A DNA stretch of 64,000 nt from an uncultured Desulfovibrio sp. (lineage in GTDB: Bacteria > Desulfobacterota > Desulfovibrionia > Desulfovibrionales > Desulfovibrionaceae), in NCBI RefSeq assembly GCF_902477725.1, contig NZ_CABSIF010000016.1:15070-79069 (forward strand), given 5' to 3'. The notes under the pieces are model-generated. The model was not told the DNA's origin. It ran no database searches and saw nothing but the letters and a program-made list of their open reading frames with translations. Shown in pieces: positions 15,533-24,151 of the stretch. The number at the start of each line of letters is the position of its first letter. The first letter of the stretch is position 1. The translations under genes were made by a program, and so were the position numbers.

Positions 15533-17235
15533 TGTCGTCCACCGTGCCTGCATCCCACAGAGGCTACAGGGCCATATATCGCCGTTTGCTGATAACTCTG
15601 CTGCTCATGGCGCTCACGCCGCTGGTCGCTTTGGGGATATTTTGTCTGGACAGGCTCAGCGCCATCTATGACGAAAAAATCACTGCAGGCATCGAGGCTG
15701 TCATCAGCAGCAAGCACCGCGCCCTTGATACCTTCATGGTAGAGCGCATCGCGCAGGTCAAAAACCTGGCCTTCACCCATCCGTATTCTGATCTCAGCAA
15801 TTCCGCGCGCCTGAGCGAAATTTTCAGCGTGATGCAGAGCAACAGCCGTTCGTTTGTTGATCTGGGCATTATCGGTATGGATGGCCGCCATGTATCCTAT
15901 GTGGGGCCGTTTGACCTGCGGGACGCCAATTATTCCGAGGCCCCCTGGTTCTCGGAGGTGTTGCGCAAGGGCGTGTACGTCAGCAATGTATTCATGGGCT
16001 ATCGCCATGTGCCGCACTTTATCATTGCCGTGCTGCGGCACGAGGGCGGGCGCACCTATATCATGCGCGCCACCATCGACATGGACGCCATTGACGCACT
16101 GCTGCGGCGCATATACTCCGGCCCGCACAGTGACGCATTTATCGTTAGCAATACCGGAGTATTGCAAACTAGTTCACGATTCTATGGCCCTATCATGGGG
16201 AACTTTACCCCGCCGCAGGAGGATCTGACCCGCAACAATGTGGTGACCATGCGCACGGTCATTCCCAGCGGGGAAGAAATGGTGGTGGCCATGATGCGGC
16301 TGGATTCCATGCCGTGGGTGCTGGTGGTCATGGATGATGTGCGCGACAGCCTCAAGCCTCTGCGGCAGCTCAAGGCGCTGATACTCTTCTTTACCCTGCT
16401 TGGCGGCGCGCTGACCTGCATGGGCGCGGAGCTGTGCACCCGGCGGCTTGTGGCTTCGCTTGAAGCCTCGGATCAGAAGCAGGCCCACATTGACGCGCGC
16501 ATGCTGCAGTCAAGCAAGATGGCCGCTCTGGGCAAGATGGCGGCTGGCGTGGCGCACGAGGTCAACAATCCCCTGATGCTCATTCAGGAAAACGCGGGCT
16601 GGATACGTGACCTGCTGGACGATGAAGACCCGTCAACCATGAAGAATTACAAAGAAATTTTTGATAGTACAGAAAAAATCGAGCAGCACGTCAAGCGCGC
16701 CAAGGGCATAACCCAGCGCATGCTGGGCTTTGGGCGGCGCATGAATCCGGGCCGTACGGAAATTCTTATCAGTTCCCTGGCCGATCAGGCCGTGGAAATG
16801 CTTAAAACCGAAGCCGCCAACCGCAATATCGCCATCGTGCGGCAGTACGATGCGCATGTTCCCGTAATTTTGTCCGACCCGGCCCAGCTTGAACAGATAT
16901 TCATCAATGTGATAGACAATGCCATTGATGCCATGGGCAAGAATGGCACCCTGACCGTCAGCACGCAGCCCTGGCGTACCGGAGTGCGCGTTTCCTTTAC
17001 CGATACCGGGCCGGGCATGGATCCGGAAACCCTGCGGCAGATTTTCGACCCCTTCTTTACCACCAAGAAGGTGGGCGAGGGCACGGGGCTTGGCCTTGCC
17101 ATCTGCTACACAATTCTTGAAAAGCTCGGTGGGCGCATAGACGTGCAGAGCGAACTTGGGCACGGCACCACATTCAATATTTTTCTGCCTGCGGAACCGC
17201 CGCAGCTCGCGCCTGAAGAAAGCGCAGAAGCATAA
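15532..17235 (+). CDS. Membrane sensor histidine kinase with periplasmic dCache-like domain
   Basis: A 567-residue kinase. It has a first membrane helix at about residues 18-40 (LLITLLLMALTPLVALGIF), a periplasmic sensor of about 240 residues resembling a double Cache fold (FVDLGIIGMDGRHVSYVGP, YSEAPWFSEVLRKGVYVSNV), a second helix at about 285-305, then HisKA with the H box GVAHEVNNPL (His342) and a HATPase domain with NVIDNAIDAM (N box), DTGPGMD (G1), FDPFFTTKK (F box) and GTGLGLAI (G2). There is no attached receiver. Its cognate regulator is almost certainly the single-domain protein 50 bp downstream. Confidence 0.95.
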   Translation: MSSTVPASHRGYRAIYRRLLITLLLMALTPLVALGIFCLDRLSAIYDEKITAGIEAVISSKHRALDTFMVERIAQVKNLAFTHPYSDLSNSARLSEIFSVMQSNSRSFVDLGIIGMDGRHVSYVGPFDLRDANYSEAPWFSEVLRKGVYVSNVFMGYRHVPHFIIAVLRHEGGRTYIMRATIDMDAIDALLRRIYSGPHSDAFIVSNTGVLQTSSRFYGPIMGNFTPPQEDLTRNNVVTMRTVIPSGEEMVVAMMRLDSMPWVLVVMDDVRDSLKPLRQLKALILFFTLLGGALTCMGAELCTRRLVASLEASDQKQAHIDARMLQSSKMAALGKMAAGVAHEVNNPLMLIQENAGWIRDLLDDEDPSTMKNYKEIFDSTEKIEQHVKRAKGITQRMLGFGRRMNPGRTEILISSLADQAVEMLKTEAANRNIAIVRQYDAHVPVILSDPAQLEQIFINVIDNAIDAMGKNGTLTVSTQPWRTGVRVSFTDTGPGMDPETLRQIFDPFFTTKKVGEGTGLGLAICYTILEKLGGRIDVQSELGHGTTFNIFLPAEPPQLAPEESAEA

Positions 17236-17285
17236 TACCACTAGGCGGCCCCAACGGGGCATGCTGCCATATGAAGGAGGCCTCC

Positions 17286-17663
17286 ATGCGCGCATTGTTT
17301 GTGGACGACGAAGTGGAATTTCTGGAACTGATGGAAAAACGCCTTACCCGGCGAGGTATGGAAGTTGTAACCGCGCCCGATGGTCAGTCGGCCCTTGATC
17401 TGCTGGATCAGGCCCTGCAATCGGGCGAGACGTTCCATATTGTGGTCATGGATGTGCGCATGCCCGGCATGGATGGTCTGGAAACCCTGCGTCACATGAA
17501 GGAAAAAGCCCCCAACCTGCCCGTTATTCTGCTTACGGGGCATGCCTGCATGGGCGTGGCCGTGCAGGGGCTTGATCTTGGCGCGTATGACTACATGCTC
17601 AAGCCCGTGGCCATCAGCGAGCTGATCATTAAGATGGAGGAAGCGGCCCGGTCCGCTATGTGA
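17286..17663 (+). CDS. Single-domain response regulator (CheY-like)
   Basis: A 125-residue receiver from ATG 17286, which has a perfect AAGGAGG ribosome binding site. The acidic pair DD at residues 7-8, the phospho-acceptor D56 in VVMDVRMPGMDG, the Thr in ILLTGHA and the Lys of MLKPV are all present, so phosphorylation is expected. No output domain follows, so the signal must pass by protein-protein contact. The obvious candidates are the two PEP-synthase-like proteins encoded on both sides. The stop is followed after one base by the next ATG. Confidence 0.95.
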   Translation: MRALFVDDEVEFLELMEKRLTRRGMEVVTAPDGQSALDLLDQALQSGETFHIVVMDVRMPGMDGLETLRHMKEKAPNLPVILLTGHACMGVAVQGLDLGAYDYMLKPVAISELIIKMEEAARSAM

Positions 17664-17664
17664 C

Positions 17665-20277
17665 ATGACGGTGTTCGACTGCCTGCGAAAGTGGCTGGTG
17701 CGCGATGGCTCGGATGAGCCGGACGCGGAACAGCTTGCGCGTGAGGAGGCTTTCAAGGCCCACCTGAGGGAGCGTTGCGCGCGCTTCCGCCGCTTGTTGT
17801 CGTCCAACAAGACAGCCCTTGAGGCCATGAGTGATGTGGAGGAGCACCTCTCCGGCGCGCGGCCTTTTGGCATGGATTACGTGCATGCCGTAAGCACTCG
17901 CGCCGTAACGGCGGTTTTTCAGATGGTGCGCGACCTCAACGCGCTTTCAGATGAAGGCTACGAGCCTTTGCAGCAGGCCTTTGACCGCATTCGTGAGCAG
18001 ATGCAGAATCTGCTCGAAGATCAGCCGCATCAGGATGGCCCCAATATCATGCCGCTTGGCGATATCCGCCTGCACCACATCACCCTTGTGGGCGGCAAGA
18101 TGGCCAATCTGGGTGAAGTGGCGGCCCATGCAGGGTTGGACGTGCCTGATGGTTTTGCCGTGACGGTCAGCGCCTACTATCGTTTTATGGAATACACCGG
18201 CCTGCACAGCGAACTGAACCGCCGCATTCAGGCTACGGATATGCACAGCCTGGATGAAGTTTTCAGTCTTTCTGCGGCATTGCAGCAGGCCGTACTCAGC
18301 GCGCCGTTGCCGCCGGAGCTGGAGCAGGAAATTACCGAGGCCGTGGCCGCCATGCAGCGCCGGGCTGGGCCGGGTCTTGCCCTTGCACTGCGCAGCAGCG
18401 CCGTGGGCGAAGATTCGCTTGGTGTCTCCTTTGCCGGGCAGTACCGCTCCGAACTTAACGTGCCGCCGGAAGAAGCCTGCGAGGTCTGGAAAGAAATTAT
18501 CGCCAGCAAGTATGCCGTAACAGCCATGAGCTATCGGTATCAGCACGGCATCCCTGATGATGCTGCGCCCATGTGCGTGGGCGTGCTTGCCATGGTGCCA
18601 GCCGCCGCTGGCGGCGTGGCCTACAGCCGTGATCCTGTGGCTGCCGCGCGCGGGCAGGAGCAGGTGCTGCTCAATGCCGTGCCGGGCCTGCCCCAGGCCG
18701 TGGTGGACGGCGCGGTTACACCTGATGTTTTTATTTTTACCCGCACCAATCCGCCGCAGCCCATAAGCAAGACTCTTGCAGGGCTTGCTGGCGTGCCAGC
18801 CAGCCTCACCGATGCACAGGCCGCAGACCTTGCCCAGGTTGCGCTGGCGCTGGAAGAATACTACGCCGAGCCGCAGGATGTGGAGTGGGCGCTTGATTCC
18901 CGCAACGGGCGTATTGTGGTGCTGCAAAGCCGCCCCCTGCACGCGGCAGATGCCGCCACGGAAAACCGGGCCGATGTTGCTGACGGCGCAGCTGTCGGGC
19001 CGGGCGAGTGTAAAATTTTGGCGGAAAACCTGCCCGAAGGCCTTTCCATGCTGGCTTGCGGCGGCGTTGCCGTAAGCCCCGGCGTGGGTATGGGGCCTGT
19101 GTTTGTTGCCCGTAAGGAAGCGGACATGCTTTCCTTCCCCAAGGGTGGCATTCTGGTGGTTGAGCGGGCCTTGCCGCGCTGGGCACCTCTGCTTTCCCGC
19201 GCGTCTGGCATGGTCAGCGAAACGGGCGGCATGGCGGGGCATCTGGCCTCTGTAGCGCGCGAGTACCGCCTGCCCGCCGTGTTCAGCCTGCCTAATGCCT
19301 GTAGCCTGTTGGACAATGCCGGGGACGCCACCCTGGATGCCGTGCGCTGCGCCGTGTTTGCGGGGCTGAATCCCGAGCTTGCCGCCCAGGTGTCGGAGCC
19401 GCCAAATCTTATGGAAGGCAGCCCGGTGCATCAGCGGCTTGAGGCCTTGGCGACCCTGATGGTTCCCCTGCATCTGCTGGACCCGGAATCACCGGAGTTT
19501 GCGCCGGAACATTGTCAGACCCTGCACGACATCACCCGCTTTTGCCACGAAAAATCCGTACAGCTCATGTTTGAGGATGGCTCAGACGTCAACCAGCGCA
19601 TGGGCAAGCAGCTCAAGGCCGGGGTCAAGCTTCAGTACTGGATTGTGGACATGGGCGACGGTTTCAGGCGGTATGTGGGCGGCGCGGTGGTGGATATCGC
19701 CGATATCGCCAGTACGCCCATGCTGGCGCTGTGGGACGGCATGGTTGCCGTGCCATGGGCCGGGCCGCCTGCGGCAAGCGCCTCTGGCTTCATGACCGTG
19801 ATGCTTGAAAGCACCATGAATCCGGATCTGGAAAGCACAGCGCCCAATGCCATGTCCAACAAAAACTTTTTTATCATTTCTGATAATTACATGATTTTGC
19901 AGGCCCGCTACGGCTACCACTTCTGCACGGTGGAAAGTCTGGCTGGCGCAAATAACCATGAAAATTTTGTGAGCTTCCAGTTCAAGGGAGGTGCTGCCGA
20001 CCGGCAGCGCCGCCGCCTGCGCGCCCGCATGGTGGCCGACCTGCTGGAGGCGCACGGCTTCCGCGCTGATGTGAAGGATGATTCGCTCTTTGCGGTGGCG
20101 GAAAACTTCCCCGCTGCCGATATTCTGCAAAAAACCCGTATGCTCGGCTATCTGCTCATCCATACCCGACAAGTGGACATGATCATGCTGGAGCAGGAGC
20201 GCGCCGCAGCCTTAAGGGAAAAACTGGGCGGCGACATGGCCTCGTTGCTCGACAGACCTTTGCCGCCGGGCTGTTAG
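17665..20277 (+). CDS. PEP-synthase/PPDK-like protein with intact phospho-histidine and a C-terminal domain of unknown function
   Basis: An 870-residue protein. Residues 1-125 are a helical N domain shared with the paralogue at 12905. Then comes a PPDK ATP/pyruvate-binding domain with GGKMANLGEV, LRSSAVGEDSLGVSFAGQ (Arg243), GVAYSRDP and DVEWALDSRNGRIVVLQSRP, followed by the swivelling domain with SETGGMAGHLASVAREY, where His526 is the expected phosphorylation site. The PEP/pyruvate TIM barrel of true PEP synthase is absent. In its place are about 290 residues starting near HCQTLHDITRFCHEKSVQLMF that I cannot assign. It may transfer phosphate from ATP to a target other than pyruvate. It is the last gene of the module. 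Confidence 0.82.
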   Translation: MTVFDCLRKWLVRDGSDEPDAEQLAREEAFKAHLRERCARFRRLLSSNKTALEAMSDVEEHLSGARPFGMDYVHAVSTRAVTAVFQMVRDLNALSDEGYEPLQQAFDRIREQMQNLLEDQPHQDGPNIMPLGDIRLHHITLVGGKMANLGEVAAHAGLDVPDGFAVTVSAYYRFMEYTGLHSELNRRIQATDMHSLDEVFSLSAALQQAVLSAPLPPELEQEITEAVAAMQRRAGPGLALALRSSAVGEDSLGVSFAGQYRSELNVPPEEACEVWKEIIASKYAVTAMSYRYQHGIPDDAAPMCVGVLAMVPAAAGGVAYSRDPVAAARGQEQVLLNAVPGLPQAVVDGAVTPDVFIFTRTNPPQPISKTLAGLAGVPASLTDAQAADLAQVALALEEYYAEPQDVEWALDSRNGRIVVLQSRPLHAADAATENRADVADGAAVGPGECKILAENLPEGLSMLACGGVAVSPGVGMGPVFVARKEADMLSFPKGGILVVERALPRWAPLLSRASGMVSETGGMAGHLASVAREYRLPAVFSLPNACSLLDNAGDATLDAVRCAVFAGLNPELAAQVSEPPNLMEGSPVHQRLEALATLMVPLHLLDPESPEFAPEHCQTLHDITRFCHEKSVQLMFEDGSDVNQRMGKQLKAGVKLQYWIVDMGDGFRRYVGGAVVDIADIASTPMLALWDGMVAVPWAGPPAASASGFMTVMLESTMNPDLESTAPNAMSNKNFFIISDNYMILQARYGYHFCTVESLAGANNHENFVSFQFKGGAADRQRRRLRARMVADLLEAHGFRADVKDDSLFAVAENFPAADILQKTRMLGYLLIHTRQVDMIMLEQERAAALREKLGGDMASLLDRPLPPGC

Positions 20278-20488
20278 AGGTTTTTTCAGCACACGTTCAC
20301 GGTGCTGTCCTTCAGTCTGCCCTGCTGCGCTGGCTCTGTCTTTGTACTGAGTGCGGCCGTGGGCATCCCTTCATCTTCCTTGCCAACGTATTCCTAGCTG
20401 TTTACTACAAAACAGGCGACTGCGCTGGATTATCCGGCGGGTTGCGCCTCTGTTTGTCTGAAGTTTTTTGTATTCTGGAGTAGAGTTC

Positions 20489-21460
20489 ATGAGCAGACCA
20501 AGAATTTTTGTTCCGCGCACGGTGGTGCCCGAGGCCCTTGAATTGCTGCAGACCCGTTGTGATGTGGAGATGGGTCCCAGTGGCGGCTTGCCGCACGAAA
20601 AGCTGGTTGAAGCGGTGCGCGGCTGCGATGGCGTTCTTTCTCCGGTGGTGGCCTTGCCCGCAGATGTTATTGATGCCATGGCCCTGACCTGCAAGATCAT
20701 TTCGTGCTTTGGCGTCGGCTTTGATCATGTGGATATTGCCGCTGCCACCCGCAACGGTATATGGGTGACGCACAATCCCGGCTTTGTCACTGATGACACT
20801 GCCGATATGGCCTTTGCGCTCATGCTCGGCGTGGCCCGCAAACTGCGCGACTGCGATGCTTTTGTGCGTAGTGGCGAAAAGCCATGGCCCATGACTGTCA
20901 ATCTGGGCTTGCGGGTATCGGGCAAAACGCTGGGCCTCGTGGGCAGCGGGCGCATTGCCCAAGCCGTGGCCGCACGGGCTGCAGGCTTTGGCATGTCGCT
21001 GCTCTACACCGCGCGGCACCGCAACGAGAACTTTGAGGCGAGTACGGGCGCACACTATGTCAGCAAGGATGATCTGCTGCGACAGTCCGACTTTGTCAGC
21101 CTGCACATGCCGCTGACGCCGGAAACGGAAAAATATATAGGCAGCAGGGAGCTTGAACTCATGCAGCCTCATGCCATCCTCATCAATACCGCACGTGGCA
21201 AGGTGGTGGACGAGGCCGCGCTTGCCAGTGCCCTAAAAAACGGCGTGATAGCCGGGGCAGGGCTGGACGTGTTTGAAAACGAACCGCTGGTGCTTCCTGC
21301 TCTCTGTGAGCTGCCCAACGTGCTGATGACGCCGCACAAGGGTGCGGCGACTATGGACGGATTCAGAAATATGGGACGCAGCAGCGCAGAAAAGATTTTT
21401 GCAGCCCTGGACGGCAAGCTGCCAGCCAACTGCCTCAACCCCGAAGCACGGCAGGTATAG
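20489..21460 (+). CDS. D-isomer-specific 2-hydroxyacid dehydrogenase (phosphoglycerate dehydrogenase-like)
   Basis: A 323-residue NAD(P)-dependent dehydrogenase from ATG 20489 (ribosome binding site GGAG at 20477). It shows the substrate-domain segment KIISCFGVGFDHVDIAAATR, the Rossmann motif GKTLGLVGSGRIAQAVA, the signature LLRQSDFVSLHMPLTPET with INTARGKVVDEAAL (catalytic Arg), the AGAGLDVFENEP segment (Glu) and TPHKGAAT (catalytic His). The length is that of glyoxylate/hydroxypyruvate reductases and short PGDH forms without an ACT domain. The exact substrate cannot be told. A TTG seven codons upstream is less likely as the start. Confidence 0.88.
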   Translation: MSRPRIFVPRTVVPEALELLQTRCDVEMGPSGGLPHEKLVEAVRGCDGVLSPVVALPADVIDAMALTCKIISCFGVGFDHVDIAAATRNGIWVTHNPGFVTDDTADMAFALMLGVARKLRDCDAFVRSGEKPWPMTVNLGLRVSGKTLGLVGSGRIAQAVAARAAGFGMSLLYTARHRNENFEASTGAHYVSKDDLLRQSDFVSLHMPLTPETEKYIGSRELELMQPHAILINTARGKVVDEAALASALKNGVIAGAGLDVFENEPLVLPALCELPNVLMTPHKGAATMDGFRNMGRSSAEKIFAALDGKLPANCLNPEARQV

Positions 21461-21496
21461 AACAGATTTGTTTTGAGTTTTTTTGCGGGGGGAGCG

Positions 21497-21601
21497 GCAG
21501 AAATCAGTCGCTTACCGGCGCGGTCAAGCCGCAGCCTGCTCCTGCTTTCTGGTTGCGCCGACTTCGTCAGCGCAACAAAAAGGCTCCCGCTTTCGCGGGA
21601 G
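21497..21601. repeat. Direct repeat, copy 1 (about 105 bp)
   Basis: Runs from GCAGAAATCAGTCGCTTACC to GCTCCCGCTTTCGCGGGAG and matches copy 2 at an offset of 145 bp. I see only two base differences over the 105 bp. Its hairpin is followed by GCCTTACCC, so the T run of copy 2 is missing. Confidence 0.9.
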
Positions 21602-21641
21602 GCCTTACCCAGAGCAAAGCCGCGTTGCGGACTTTGTAAGC

Positions 21642-21746
21642 GCAGAAACCAGTCGCTTACCGGCGCGGTCAAGCCGCAGCCTGCTCCTGCTTTCTGGTTG
21701 CGCCGACTTCGTCAGCACAACAAAAAGGCTCCCGCTTTCGCGGGAG
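21642..21746. repeat. Direct repeat, copy 2 (about 105 bp)
   Basis: Runs from GCAGAAACCAGTCGCTTACC to the GCGGGAG of the groEL terminator. The 40 bp between the copies is unrelated. The near identity suggests a recent duplication or two insertions of the same element. Confidence 0.9.
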
Positions 21747-21753
21747 CCTTTTT
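21722..21753. terminator. Bidirectional terminator between the dehydrogenase gene and groEL
   Basis: AAAAAGGCTCCCGC (21722-21735), the loop TTTC, and GCGGGAGCCTTTTT (21740-21753) form a perfect 14-bp stem with T runs on both strands. It can stop groEL transcription (minus strand) and dehydrogenase transcription (plus strand). Confidence 0.93.
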
Positions 21754-21785
21754 CATTCTTCAAACGTATGAGCTGTTGGGCTGGC

Positions 21786-23438
<1,653 letters not shown>

Positions 23439-23480
23439 TGGAAATTTTCCTCCTGAAATATAATTCGGCAGCGGTGGGAG

Positions 23481-23768
23481 TTAGTCAATAATGGCGAGAA
23501 TGTCTTCTTCGCGCATCACAAGGTGATCAACGCCGTCCAGCTTGACTTCGGTGCCGGCATACTTGTTGAACAGCACCATGTCGCCCGCTTTCACAGCCAG
23601 AGCGACGCGTTCGCCATTTTCCCCAGCTTTGCCGGGACCGGCAGCAACAACCTGACCCTTGGAAGGCTTTTCTTTGGCCGTATCAGGGATAAACAGGCCA
23701 CCGGCGGTCTTTTCTTCGGATTCAAGGCGTTTGACCAGCACACGGTCGTTAAGGGGCTTCAGCTTCAT
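23481..23768 (-). CDS. groES: Co-chaperonin GroES
   Basis: A 95-residue GroES, MKLKPLNDRVLVKRLESEEKT at the N terminus, with the mobile-loop segment TAGGLFIPDTAKEKPSKG and the roof/base segments (VLFNKYAGTEVKLDG, VMREEDILAIID). The ATG at 23768 has the ribosome binding site GGGAGGATTT upstream. A frame open for a further 106 codons upstream encodes nothing GroES-like and is rejected. It is the first gene of the groESL operon. Confidence 0.98.
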   Translation of the reverse strand: MKLKPLNDRVLVKRLESEEKTAGGLFIPDTAKEKPSKGQVVAAGPGKAGENGERVALAVKAGDMVLFNKYAGTEVKLDGVDHLVMREEDILAIID

Positions 23769-24151
23769 GACGTCAAATCCTCCCGGAAATGATATTATTA
23801 TTGTCCATTTAGGACGCAGCAGCGGCCGCATCGCTGTGGCCGCGCTGGAAATATTGCGCGTTATGAACCGAAGCCAGTTCCACTTCGCTTCAGTTCCGCA
23901 CCGGCATAGAAATAAGACGCGCTCGGAGCTTGAAAAGGGGTTTGGACTGATTTTTTTACTTTTTTTTGCAAAAAAATAAAAAATCAAACAAATCAAGCAT
24001 GTTGAGTTTGACCCCGCTCCGAATGCCTTTTCCTCTGCGGTGTAACCGCGCTCAATACTTTGGGCAAGGAGCACTACCGGAGGCAAGGCGCGCAGTCAAG
24101 CTCGACTTGTCCGGATGCCGGTTCCTTATTCTTGCCATGGCCCATGCAGGG
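23769..24151. other. groES 5' region (383 bp) with leader hairpins
   Basis: No gene is visible. Reading towards groES (minus strand), it contains a T/A-rich block at about 23950-24000, a possible promoter region, and two stem-loops near the gene: 23865-23896 (GAACCGAAGC with GCTTCAGTTC) and 23822-23843 (GCGGCC with GGCCGC). I find no CIRCE element (TTAGCACTC-N9-GAGTGCTAA), so HrcA control is not supported by the sequence. Sigma32-type control is possible, but I could not fix a clear box. Confidence 0.5.

Larger units (their letters stand above)
21461..21785. other. Repeat-bearing gap between the dehydrogenase gene and groEL
   Basis: A 325-bp gap holding two copies of a 105-bp repeat, the second of which ends in the groEL terminator. 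Open frames in several phases cross it, but their translations simply reflect the repeated DNA and have no ribosome binding site. I see no gene. Confidence 0.7.

Noticed and set aside
20281..20310. Hairpin CAGCAC/GTGCTG after the second PEP-synthase-like gene as a terminator
   Set aside because: The T run precedes the stem on the plus strand, so it does not fit termination of the upstream gene.
21497..21746. CRISPR array
   Set aside because: Only two long copies with one 40-bp interval, and no cas gene nearby. It is a simple direct duplication.
23769..24086. 106-codon N-terminal extension of GroES
   Set aside because: Not GroES-like and lies in the untranslated leader. ATG 23768 has a strong ribosome binding site.
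23800..24100. CIRCE/HrcA operator before groES
   Set aside because: I looked for TTAGCACTC-N9-GAGTGCTAA and found no match.
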